From NCBI GenBank assembly GCA_947488865.1, contig CANLCB010000005.1, forward strand, positions 1 through 46,464: 46,464 bases of DNA, read 5' to 3'. The stretch comes from Deltaproteobacteria bacterium (GTDB lineage: Bacteria; Bdellovibrionota_C; UBA2361; OMII01). Positions 17,738 through 25,700 of this stretch are shown here, piece by piece (within the stretch, counting starts at the first letter, position 1; every line of letters begins with the position of its first letter). Under the pieces are notes generated by a model. It was not told the origin of the DNA. It did no database searches and saw only the letters and a program-made list of their open reading frames with translations. Made by a program: the position numbers and the translations under genes.

Positions 17738-18691
17738 ATGAAAGTTCTGTTCTTCGGCACACCCGATTTTTCTGTTCCAACACTTGAGGCGCTCATCCAT
17801 ATGCCCGGTGTTGAGGTGGGCGCTGCATTGACCCAACCTGATCGCCCCGCGGGACGAGGGGGGAAAATCGCGATGTCGCCGATCAAGCAACTAGCGCTCT
17901 CGCGTGATATTCCAGTCTTTCAGCCTGTGTCGCTTCGCAAAGAGTTCAGCGGACTCTCTCAAACTCTCCAGGCATACGGGCCGTTCGACATCGGTATCGT
18001 CATCGCGTTCGGACAAATATTACCCAAAGAAGTACTTAACTTCCCGAAGCATGGATGCGTCAACGTCCACGCCTCTATTCTTCCTCGATGGAGAGGAGCA
18101 GCGCCCATACAACGAGCGATTCAAGCGGGCGATTCTGAGACAGGCGTATGCTTAATGCGCATGGACGAAGGGCTCGACACAGGAGCCGTGTTCTCCTGCG
18201 CGAAAACACCTATCACTTCTGGCGATACCGGAAGCTCGCTCCATGACACGCTCGCGAAACTAGGAGCAGAAACCCTTGCGCGAGATTTGAGTGCCATTAT
18301 CGATGGAACTCTTCAAGCGATTCCCCAACCCTCTGAGGGCGTCACATACGCTTCCAAGATAACGACTGGAGAGTGTCGGATCGATTGGAGTAGCGACGCC
18401 CACCAGATTGCGCTCAACATTAGAGCCTTCTCGCCCTTTCCTGGGTGCTTCACGACATGGCGAGGGAAACGACTTAAAGTCCTCTTCGCTCAAGACTCCC
18501 GAAGGCCATCCGCTAGCTCAGCGACTCCAGGCGAGGTTATTTACGCCCAAGGAGAGCGCGTTGAGATCGCCTGCGGACATGGAACGTCCCTCTCTGTAAC
18601 CGACCTACAACTTGAGGGTAAAAAGCGAATGGGAACGGCTGAGTTTCTTCGAGGGAACGTACTCGCGACTGGAGACCACTTCAATACTTAA
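17738..18691 (+). CDS. fmt: Methionyl-tRNA formyltransferase
   Basis: 'MKVLFFGTPDFSVPTLEAL', 'QPDRPAGRGGKIAMSPIKQLAL', 'NVHASILPRWRGAAPIQRAIQAGDSETGVCLMRMDEGLDTGAV'. Confidence 0.95.
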   Translation: MKVLFFGTPDFSVPTLEALIHMPGVEVGAALTQPDRPAGRGGKIAMSPIKQLALSRDIPVFQPVSLRKEFSGLSQTLQAYGPFDIGIVIAFGQILPKEVLNFPKHGCVNVHASILPRWRGAAPIQRAIQAGDSETGVCLMRMDEGLDTGAVFSCAKTPITSGDTGSSLHDTLAKLGAETLARDLSAIIDGTLQAIPQPSEGVTYASKITTGECRIDWSSDAHQIALNIRAFSPFPGCFTTWRGKRLKVLFAQDSRRPSASSATPGEVIYAQGERVEIACGHGTSLSVTDLQLEGKKRMGTAEFLRGNVLATGDHFNT

Positions 18692-19536
18692 CCGGGGGTA
18701 CCTGGCGGGCGCTCATCAACACGCGCCGAACATCTGTGCCGCACATCACATTTCCTACATTTACTCGGATGAGGTTGAGGTTTTGCCGGACTACCATTCA
18801 AAATACGGCGCATATCCGAAAGAAGAGAGGTCACCCACTGTTGCTTGCGCTCCTGATTCTCAATTTTAACGCGACGACAATTCTCTCCTAAGAGCAAATA
18901 GCCATGAGGAGGACGCACTCCCTCAAACTCCTCCACGAGACGCATATACACGAGAAGCTGAGCCACATACCGATCTCGCAACTTCTTCGCCAAAGGCTTC
19001 CTCTCGACAGGAAGAATAAAATCACCCTCTCGAAGAATCGCGTCCGGCTTACCGGCCAGCCCCTGCTTTACTGAGATGTATTCCCGAGACGGCAATATGG
19101 AACTCCCCTCAATCGCCACCGCGATCTCAGATAACGCGAATCCAGAATCTCGGTGTCGACGACGCGCGGCTTTTAAAAAAGATCTGATTACAAGAAGGGA
19201 CGCTGCCATTAGAACTACTAACTGAAGACCATGACTTTGAACGGACACAAAAAAGATATCATCCAATCTCTCCTTGGGGGACTGAATGAGGAGAAAGAAA
19301 ACTCCCGCCGAGCAAAGGAGCACAGCTAGGTACCGAATCCATTTCGTAAGAAGCAGCGATTCCTCAAAAAGGGTAGACCACGATTTATGGAGCTGTTTTC
19401 CAAGCTCCACTGAGGACTCCATTTTGGTATCCTCCCTATCAATCCATTTCAGCTTCCATGAGAGTGGACAGACTGAAAAAGCCCCCACCTCCCCCGCTGA
19501 TATAATGTGTTGCCCCTCTGGGCCTCTTGTTGCCAT
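18688..19536 (-). CDS. Cas4/RecB-like PD-(D/E)XK nuclease with four-Cys Fe-S signature and two internal TM helices
   Basis: N-term 'HIISAGEVGAFSVCPLSWKLKWID'; TMs 'WIRYLAVLLCSAGVFFLLI' and 'GLQLVVLMAASLLVIRSFL'; catalytic 'GKPDAILREGDFILPVERK' plus 'QLLVYM'; C-term 'CRKCDVRHRC'. Confidence 0.75.
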   Translation of the reverse strand: MATRGPEGQHIISAGEVGAFSVCPLSWKLKWIDREDTKMESSVELGKQLHKSWSTLFEESLLLTKWIRYLAVLLCSAGVFFLLIQSPKERLDDIFFVSVQSHGLQLVVLMAASLLVIRSFLKAARRRHRDSGFALSEIAVAIEGSSILPSREYISVKQGLAGKPDAILREGDFILPVERKPLAKKLRDRYVAQLLVYMRLVEEFEGVRPPHGYLLLGENCRRVKIENQERKQQWVTSLLSDMRRILNGSPAKPQPHPSKCRKCDVRHRCSARVDERPPGTPG

Positions 19537-19608
19537 GGACTATCCTCGCCTAGGCAGTATGCATTGAAAGCGAAAGGCTGGTAATCAGAGAATCGCGCTT
19601 GAGGATAA

Positions 19609-20136
19609 CTATCGAGGCCCTATGACGATATCCTTAGCTGCACGATAGCACTTGCGCGCCTTACGTTGGATGAGCGTAAAGAGTTCCTTGCAGACATCCT
19701 GCAAAGCCTCTTTGTCAGACCGCCCTAACAACACCTGCGGAGGAGAACTCTCCTCTGGATACTCAACGATCGGTTCGGCAAGGTGCACCGAACTAATGTG
19801 TGGCATGTGAGCCGTCTCGAGAGCGAATTGCACCTCCGGCGCCTGGTGATGGGTTAGTCGCCAAAAAGCGTAACGCCCGCACGCGCTCGTAAAGGTGCAT
19901 TGTACGTGGAACCTGCCAGACTCAGCGTCGAATCCAACCTTCACCCTAAAATCATGGATATCTTCGAGAAGAAAGTTCGCCTCGAAAGATTTAATCCAGC
20001 TACGACGAGCTCGATAAGCGGATACCTCATCAAGGTAAATTCCCTCCAAAACCAAGCGTTCAGAGTCGTACCAGAGCCCCAAACTCACCGTTGGAAAGTG
20101 AGAACCCGTTGAATGTTCCAATCCAGTTTGCTGCAT
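19609..20136 (-). CDS. Hypothetical protein
   Basis: Coherent ORF; start trimmed to MQQTGLEHS because the ORF-track start is TTG next to an intrinsic terminator. Confidence 0.55.
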   Translation of the reverse strand: MQQTGLEHSTGSHFPTVSLGLWYDSERLVLEGIYLDEVSAYRARRSWIKSFEANFLLEDIHDFRVKVGFDAESGRFHVQCTFTSACGRYAFWRLTHHQAPEVQFALETAHMPHISSVHLAEPIVEYPEESSPPQVLLGRSDKEALQDVCKELFTLIQRKARKCYRAAKDIVIGPR

Positions 20137-20153
20137 AGAGTCGAATCGCACGT

Positions 20154-20192
20154 TGAACAAAAAAAGAGGTCCCCCTTTTTAGGGGGGGACCT
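20154..20192 (-). terminator. Rho-independent terminator
   Basis: Minus strand: AGGTCCCCCC-TAAAAA-GGGGGACCT then CTTTTTTT. Arms at 20167..20175 and 20184..20192. Confidence 0.8.
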
Positions 20193-20370
20193 GTCGGAAT
20201 CCTCTAAACATCGGGCCCACACTCTTGACACCACCCGACGCTAGAAGCTGATTCCTCAGTGCCACTCATGGGCACTACCAACTTAAGTTTTACTATCGGA
20301 GACGGCGTGCAAAAGCTTAACAATTGCCCGCCAATCCCCAGCCCTAGCACCACCAGGGACCGATAGAAGT
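20193..20370 (-). ncRNA. Candidate structured non-coding RNA or attenuator leader, class unknown
   Basis: Nested complementary arms: CTATCGG 20293-20299/CCGATAG 20360-20366 enclosing GGCGTGCAA 20304-20312/TTGCCCGCC 20324-20332 and CCCT 20342-20345/AGGG 20355-20358; AGTGCC 20258-20263/GGCACT 20271-20276; GGAATC 20196-20201/GATTCC 20250-20255 enclosing TCGGG/CCCGA; then a minus-strand terminator. Confidence 0.45.
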
Positions 20371-20532
20371 AATGTTTTTAAGCGGTTACAATTTATGTGA
20401 CACCTTGTCCGGGTTCTGATATGCTCCCAATGGTTTCAGCCATTTAGGAGCTCTACCTGACACCTCGCACAGAATAATAAGCGGCGTGGAAGCTCCCGTG
20501 GTGAAGTATCGATGTGAAGCGGACAGATACAC

Positions 20533-20546
20533 GAGTTTCGAAACTC
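20533..20546. promoter_or_regulatory. Perfect 14-bp palindrome, possible operator
   Basis: GAGTTTCGAAACTC, about 150 bp upstream of the RGG-protein start. Confidence 0.3.
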
Positions 20547-20693
20547 TTGTGCAGTATAAAGCTCTGACGACTCACTCGACTTCCTCGCCACTCACACGGC
20601 GCGCCTAAGCGTTAGCGAAGAAGTTGCCGTATGAACAAATCTCCTTAATGGCGTAAGTAATGATTTATCATTTAACGTAGGAAATAATCTCGT

Positions 20694-21383
20694 ATGAACA
20701 GAGGCAATCACAGGCACTCTAACCGAGGCGGACGCGGACGCGGTCGTTCAAACCGAGGTCGCGGCGGAGATAGACACTCACGTCGTCACCCACGACAGAG
20801 CGCCGAGAGCGGCAATCAAAGAGAGCGTATCTCTATCGAAAGTGGCGATCTGGTTCTCATCGATCAATTCATGCTCGCCAACGGGCAGTTTATCGATAAA
20901 ATGGCCGCAGTAATCGACGAAGAGGCGGAGATCAAGAATCAAGTTATTCGCGAGTACGGCGGAAAAGTAATCTCGGTAACGCGAGGAACCTACAGGATCG
21001 AGCGCGATCCATTCGCCTACACGATCGTAGTTCACCCTGAAGGCGACGATCTCACAGCCCCAGAGGCGGTTAAAGAAGCTAGCGAGCTCCTCGGTGAAGT
21101 AAATATCGACACCCGATGCCTCGCCATGCTCGACCGTGAGCTTCTCGATGATAACGCTCTCCTTGAGCGATATCAGCAGCTCTGGTTCAGCGGACAGGAC
21201 AAGACGGCCCGAGATCTTCTCCGTGATAACGGTGGAGCGGTTCGTTATGGATTCCGTCGCGATGGCGATGAATTGGGCGTTTACCAAGTTCCCGGCGAGG
21301 ATGTTATCTGCCTCTGGCCGAAGAACATGGAAGCCATGGCGAGCGCTGAAGAGTCTCTCGATCAGGCCGCTCAGGAAGCTTAA
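20694..21383 (+). CDS. RGG/GR-rich N-terminal hypothetical protein (candidate RNA-binding)
   Basis: N-term 'MNRGNHRHSNRGGRGRGRSNRGRGGDRHSRRHPR' followed by a folded acidic domain; ATG preceded by AGGAAA. Confidence 0.7.
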   Translation: MNRGNHRHSNRGGRGRGRSNRGRGGDRHSRRHPRQSAESGNQRERISIESGDLVLIDQFMLANGQFIDKMAAVIDEEAEIKNQVIREYGGKVISVTRGTYRIERDPFAYTIVVHPEGDDLTAPEAVKEASELLGEVNIDTRCLAMLDRELLDDNALLERYQQLWFSGQDKTARDLLRDNGGAVRYGFRRDGDELGVYQVPGEDVICLWPKNMEAMASAEESLDQAAQEA

Positions 21384-21434
21384 GGAAAGGCAAGCTGGTT
21401 AAAGACAACCAAGCCTAACCTCGTTACACTAAGA

Positions 21435-21466
21435 GGAGCGTGTGGCAACACACGCTCCTTTTTTTT
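21435..21466 (+). terminator. Rho-independent terminator
   Basis: GGAGCGTGTG-GCAA-CACACGCTCC followed by T8; perfect 10-bp stem with GNRA loop, just downstream of the RGG-protein gene. Confidence 0.9.
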
Positions 21467-21481
21467 GATATCGCCTCCCCC

Positions 21482-22234
21482 ATGGTACTAGGACTTCTCG
21501 AAAAAAGACTGACATTCAAGCCAACCCGCGTTGAGCATAATGGCTTGAAGGGGTTCGCTCATGAGCGGGTTCGCTTCGGTCACGAATTTGGACTCGATCT
21601 TGACGGGGCATTTTCAGACCAAGGATCAAAATCCGTCGTACTATTCCTCCACGGAAACCGACACAACATCAGTCGATTCCGCGAACACTACGATCTGTTC
21701 TCAAAGTTAGCGCAATCATTCTTCACGTTCGATTATCCTGGCTACGGCATAAGCGCGGGGGCGCCGTCTGAATCAGCCGTCTACGCAAGCGCTCGCGCCG
21801 CGTATGACTTCCTCATCTCAACTAAGGGTTTTGCCCCTCATCAGATGATCGTTTACGGATGCTCGATGGGCGGGGCCGTGGCCGTTGACCTCTCCACGAC
21901 TCATTCAATCGCCGGACTAATCACCGAAGCGACATTCACCAACTCCAGAGAGATGGCGAAACATCTGTATCCGTACCTTCCGCTGTGGCCATTCCTTCCG
22001 ATTAGATTTCGCAACGATGAGAAGATCAGAAAAGTGCGCTCGCCGGTTCTTATGATTCACGGCGAAAAAGACCCAGTAGTCCCCGTTTCAATGGCCACCC
22101 AACTGCTCAACGCAACTCAAGGAAATGGACGATTAATAGTTGTAGAGGAAGCGGATCACATCAGCTGCCTCACCCACGGCGAGGCACAACTCAAAAACGT
22201 GATTCAGGAATTTATTAATGCTGTTTCCGCTTAG
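21482..22234 (+). CDS. Alpha/beta hydrolase
   Basis: 'VVLFLHGNRHNISRFREHYDLF', nucleophile elbow 'VYGCSMGGAVA', 'SPVLMIHGEKDPVVPVSMATQLLNA', C-term 'EADHISC'. Start trimmed because the ORF-track GTG start lies inside the terminator. Confidence 0.88.
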   Translation: MVLGLLEKRLTFKPTRVEHNGLKGFAHERVRFGHEFGLDLDGAFSDQGSKSVVLFLHGNRHNISRFREHYDLFSKLAQSFFTFDYPGYGISAGAPSESAVYASARAAYDFLISTKGFAPHQMIVYGCSMGGAVAVDLSTTHSIAGLITEATFTNSREMAKHLYPYLPLWPFLPIRFRNDEKIRKVRSPVLMIHGEKDPVVPVSMATQLLNATQGNGRLIVVEEADHISCLTHGEAQLKNVIQEFINAVSA

Positions 22235-22240
22235 TAATGG

Positions 22241-22687
22241 CTAGCGGTACTCGACCACCGCTCGGCGCTCCCGAACCCAATCATGCTGATCAGAGTCAGC
22301 AGCAACCCATCGAATCGCGAACGCGAGCAGTATCATCCCCCCGAACAGCACGACGGGAATCAGATATCGCTCAAACGGCTGGGAAACCTTATCCCCTCCA
22401 ACGACGGAGGCGACGCCGTGCACAATAGCGCCACGACTTAAAAGACTGGCAGTGGGAGCATCTTTTCGCTCAGCTCTAGCGGACCCGTATTCAGGAGAAT
22501 CGCTATAAGCATAGTCGATCCCCCTGCTCTCGCGGACTTTCTTAGAAGGTAGATTTCGGCCGCCCATGACGAAACTTGTTCTGCCAGAAGCTTGCCGCCC
22601 CCGGGAACTGTCCTGATATGTGCTCACCGGACGCCGTGCTGAGCCCCCATCACCAAATGCTAGAGACGTACTTTTATCTGACGACAT
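22241..22687 (-). CDS. Hypothetical single-TM protein
   Basis: C-terminal TM 'YLIPVVLFGGMILLAFAIRWVAA'; polar Ser/Arg-rich N-terminus. Confidence 0.5.
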   Translation of the reverse strand: MSSDKSTSLAFGDGGSARRPVSTYQDSSRGRQASGRTSFVMGGRNLPSKKVRESRGIDYAYSDSPEYGSARAERKDAPTASLLSRGAIVHGVASVVGGDKVSQPFERYLIPVVLFGGMILLAFAIRWVAADSDQHDWVRERRAVVEYR

Positions 22688-22880
22688 TCGCGTTCCATCC
22701 TTGGCAACGAGCGCGACTTAGTAAACATTCCAGCGCTCGGTGAGCTATTGTGACAGCTTCGCCCAAACTAACATAGCGCCCCCATTCGTCCGATATAAGG
22801 CATAGTGCCTTCAGAGAGTTACCTTGCAAGAGCCCTACGAGGTTCTCGTACAACACACCACCGGCTACGAGATACGCCAC
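22674..22880 (-). CDS. Small hypothetical protein possibly coupled to the upstream transglycosylase gene
   Basis: GTG start immediately after the stop of the MltD-like gene; overlaps the next ORF by 14 nt. Confidence 0.35.
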   Translation of the reverse strand: MAYLVAGGVLYENLVGLLQGNSLKALCLISDEWGRYVSLGEAVTIAHRALECLLSRARCQGWNANVVR

Positions 22881-24503
22881 CTAGGGGATAGTAAGAATCT
22901 GGCCAGCGTTAACCCGAGTTCCCTTCATTCGATTGACGCGCTTAAGATTTGTTACTGAACATTTATATCGCTGAGCGATCGTAAAGAGCGTTTCTCCACT
23001 ACGAACCTTGTGCTTTACAGTCGTAGGCTTGCTTTGACTTACTCTCTTTGTCGAGCCCTTCGAGCTAGTCCTAATTATCGGCGCCTTTGTCCCCGAGCTC
23101 TCGACCACAGCTAGCGACGGATCGGAAACAGGGTCGTCGGCGGAGGGTAGCGGCGAAGCACTCACGTCATCAGAGGGTACGTTGTACGCCTGAACAGTTT
23201 TGCGGCTCGAGTCGGCCCGTTTAGCTGAGCGCACAACTCCTACGGGATACTGTCCCGCGACCTCCACAACTCGAGAATGAAGAGGCTCAGGAGTTTCCAA
23301 CTTCACCATTCTCTCATTGACCTGAACCGGAACTTGCAAAACATATCCGGCTGGAATCGCAGCTCGCCCCTTCCAGACTGGATCCAACAACGCGTAGTTA
23401 GCCTCTTTGAGAGCCTCTACAGAAAGTCCTAACTGCCTAGCGGCGTGCGCCGTAGACATGGGAGCTCGCACTGGATACGACGCTACTCGCAACGGAGGTT
23501 GTACCGGAATTTCCGGAAAATACCGATCATGATCCTCGAATATCTCAACAGCGGCCAAAAATTCCGGATAGAAATTGGTTGACGCAAAACCGAAATACCG
23601 TTCAGTTGGATGCTCTACGATTTCCGCGATATTGTCCGTTCCTGCTTGACGAACCTTAGACCGCACTCCTCCTACGCCGTGGTTATAAGAGGTAATCGCC
23701 AAGGGCCACGCCCCTAGAGATTGGTAAGCGGAACGAAGATACTCGGCTGCCGCTCGAGTTGCTTTCAAAGGATCTCGTCGCTCATCAACATATCGCCCTA
23801 CAAGCAACCGATGAGAGCGTGCGGTACGAGGCATAAACTGCCAAATCCCCGCGGCGCCGACGCTGCTATAGGCAGTGTAGTCGAATGAAGATTCAATAAA
23901 CGGGATGCGAGTAAGCTCCTTGGGAAGACCGAACTCCTCCACGAAGATCTTTTCCATCGCCGGAAGATACCGCCATGCGCGCATCATTGCTTGACCGTAG
24001 CGCTCTCGGATTCCTGTTTGCGTTCGAATCAGGTCCTCATCAATGATACGTCGATATGAACGGGCTTCAGCGGGAAGCTGCTCCATCTTCTCAATGAAAC
24101 TTCTCTGGAAGGCGGTACGAGCCTCCTCTCCCGCGATCAAAGCGGATATCTGCTGACGCATCGACGCGATAGTTTCCCGCTCAACACGGTCTCTGTGTCG
24201 CTCAAGCTCGATCGGCCCCATAACTTGAGCCTCCGCCGAGAAATCCAGGACTCCAAAAATCACTTGGGGAAATTCTCGGTGATGAACCACCACCTGCTTA
24301 TTTCCATACTTCGAGAAGACATCCTTCCAAAAGTCGACGCGCCCCCTGAGTTTAGGATCGACTGCGAAAGGTCCCTGCCCGACAGAAGACGCACTCGCTC
24401 GATAACTGGCGTGAGACCCAAAACCAGGGTTAGCCTTCGCGTCAGTAGCGAGAGCGCCAAAGACCACGGGGAAAGCGATAATAAAGACAGAACGAAGAGA
24501 CAT
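22881..24503 (-). CDS. mltD: Membrane-bound lytic murein transglycosylase D-like, SLT domain plus C-terminal LysM
   Basis: SLT 'PFIESSFDYTAYSSVGAAGIWQFMPRTARSHRL...DERRDPLKATRAAAEYLRSAYQSLGAWPLAITSYNHGVGG'; C-term LysM 'HKVRSGETLFTIAQRYKCSVTNLKRVNRMKGTRVNAGQILTIP'. Confidence 0.92.
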   Translation of the reverse strand: MSLRSVFIIAFPVVFGALATDAKANPGFGSHASYRASASSVGQGPFAVDPKLRGRVDFWKDVFSKYGNKQVVVHHREFPQVIFGVLDFSAEAQVMGPIELERHRDRVERETIASMRQQISALIAGEEARTAFQRSFIEKMEQLPAEARSYRRIIDEDLIRTQTGIRERYGQAMMRAWRYLPAMEKIFVEEFGLPKELTRIPFIESSFDYTAYSSVGAAGIWQFMPRTARSHRLLVGRYVDERRDPLKATRAAAEYLRSAYQSLGAWPLAITSYNHGVGGVRSKVRQAGTDNIAEIVEHPTERYFGFASTNFYPEFLAAVEIFEDHDRYFPEIPVQPPLRVASYPVRAPMSTAHAARQLGLSVEALKEANYALLDPVWKGRAAIPAGYVLQVPVQVNERMVKLETPEPLHSRVVEVAGQYPVGVVRSAKRADSSRKTVQAYNVPSDDVSASPLPSADDPVSDPSLAVVESSGTKAPIIRTSSKGSTKRVSQSKPTTVKHKVRSGETLFTIAQRYKCSVTNLKRVNRMKGTRVNAGQILTIP

Positions 24504-24658
24504 GACTCGGCGACGCGAACTTTGATTGTTGGTAAACGCGTCCCTGATACAGCAGACGCAACACCTTTAAAGTGACACGGTATGTCACCACGCACAACCG
24601 AAAGTCGTGGTTCTCAGCTCAAAAAATCTGAACAAAAGTAAGGAATCGGAGAACCGAC

Positions 24659-24988
24659 TTACTTCGATGTGCAACGAGCGGCATCAAGCTCGGAATCGCT
24701 GAGCGAAGTCGTCTGTTCGGCGTTGAGCGCAACGAAATCCTTGAGGTTATCTGGAACACCAGAATCCTCGAAAATCGCTTCTACTGGGCACTCAGTCTCG
24801 CAAGCGCCGCAATGAATACACTCATCAGGATTGATCATGAGCATGCCCTCATCGTCACCCTTTGGAGCACGAGCGTACTTATCGTTATATTCTTTCTTCT
24901 TGATGTTGTAGAAACAGTCTACCGGGCAAACCTCTACGCAAGAACGATCCTTGGTGCCCAAACAATTAAGAGTGACAACGTAAGCCAT
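24659..24988 (-). CDS. Ferredoxin with two Fe-S cluster motifs
   Basis: '[27 protein letters not shown]' and '[19 protein letters not shown]'. Confidence 0.9.
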   Translation of the reverse strand: MAYVVTLNCLGTKDRSCVEVCPVDCFYNIKKKEYNDKYARAPKGDDEGMLMINPDECIHCGACETECPVEAIFEDSGVPDNLKDFVALNAEQTTSLSDSELDAARCTSK

Positions 24989-25081
24989 GATCCCCAACCC
25001 GTACGAAAAAAACTATTTACGGCTGGGATGTTACACAATTCACGGGGTATTAAAAAGACCGGTGAAGAGTGCGGCAGGCAT

Positions 25082-25115
25082 AAAAAAGGGCGACCCCCGC
25101 TACTAAGGGCCGCCC
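25082..25115 (-). terminator. Rho-independent terminator
   Basis: Minus strand GGGCGGCCC-(10 nt)-GGGTCGCCC followed by TTTTTTA. Confidence 0.7.
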
Positions 25116-25328
25116 GTGCAGAAGGATACAGTCGTATCACTATTTTCTAATTTCGGCAGGTTCCAGGAAACCACAACGAATGGGCTCGCTTTTGTTGGGA
25201 AGCCAGCTATTTAAAAGTGGCTTAAGTACCTGGGGATCCTTATCGACGGGATAAAAAACATCCAAGTGCCCGTCAGTTATTGATATTTTCCCCTCTCCGG
25301 GGTAGAAACAACCTTCCAGAGTTCTTCT

Positions 25329-25402
25329 GGCCCGATCGCCAAGTTGGCTAAGGCAACGGTTTGCAAAACCGTCATTCGCCGGTTCGAATCCGGCTCGGGC
25401 CT
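25329..25402 (+). tRNA. tRNA-Cys (anticodon GCA)
   Basis: Full cloverleaf: acceptor GGCCCGA/TCGGGCC, D-arm GCCAAGTTGGCTAAGGC, anticodon arm ACGGT-TTGCAAA-ACCGT, T-arm GCCGG-TTCGAAT-CCGGC; no encoded CCA. Confidence 0.95.
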
Positions 25403-25438
25403 TGCGTTTCACTCTCCTAGGTGCCGTCGTAGGGCTTT

Positions 25439-25696
25439 CTATGCCTGGTTGAGCACTCGGAGCTTCTCCTCAGCTCCACTTAGCAACTTACGAAGCTGTT
25501 GAATAAGATGCGTTCCCTTCTCATAGGAACCAATCGCTCTGTCGAGAGGAAGACTTCCACTCTCAACAGAGACCACTACCTCCTCAAGAAGTTTTAGCGC
25601 TTGCTCGAAGCTAAGCTCGCTAACTTGCGCCGCTGAAATATCACCACTCAAAAGTCCTTCGAGTGTTACCGTTACGTCCTTTCCTGCCTTTGCCAT
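25439..25696 (-). CDS. xseB: Exodeoxyribonuclease VII small subunit
   Basis: 'LSFEQALKLLEEVVVSVESGSLPLDRAIGSYEKGTHLIQQLRKLLSGAEEKLRVL'; directly downstream of xseA. Confidence 0.92.
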   Translation of the reverse strand: MAKAGKDVTVTLEGLLSGDISAAQVSELSFEQALKLLEEVVVSVESGSLPLDRAIGSYEKGTHLIQQLRKLLSGAEEKLRVLNQA

Positions 25697-25700
25697 ATCT

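Noticed and set aside
18688-19536. CRISPR-Cas system suggested by the Cas4-like gene
   Set aside because: No direct repeat-spacer array and no other cas gene seen in the window; Cas4-like nucleases are common outside CRISPR loci.
20193-20370. tmRNA, RNase P RNA, SRP RNA or T-box identity for the structured intergenic region
   Set aside because: Hallmark sequences (GAGGAAAGTCC, GGTCCGGAAGGAAGCA, TTCGA-type tRNA-like 3' end, TGGNACCGCG) were not found on either strand, so the class is left unknown.
20778-21287. 169-aa minus-strand ORF opposite the RGG-protein gene
   Set aside because: Antisense to a well-supported CDS with RBS and terminator; its sequence mirrors the sense codons and shows no family features.
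25140-25412. 90-aa minus-strand ORF 'MKRKARAGFEPANDGFANRCLSQLGDRARR...'
   Set aside because: Its N-terminal third is the antisense translation of tRNA-Cys (a classic RAGFEPANDGFANRCLSQLGD artefact). The remaining ~55 codons lack a convincing start, so the ORF is not called, though a short downstream peptide cannot be excluded.
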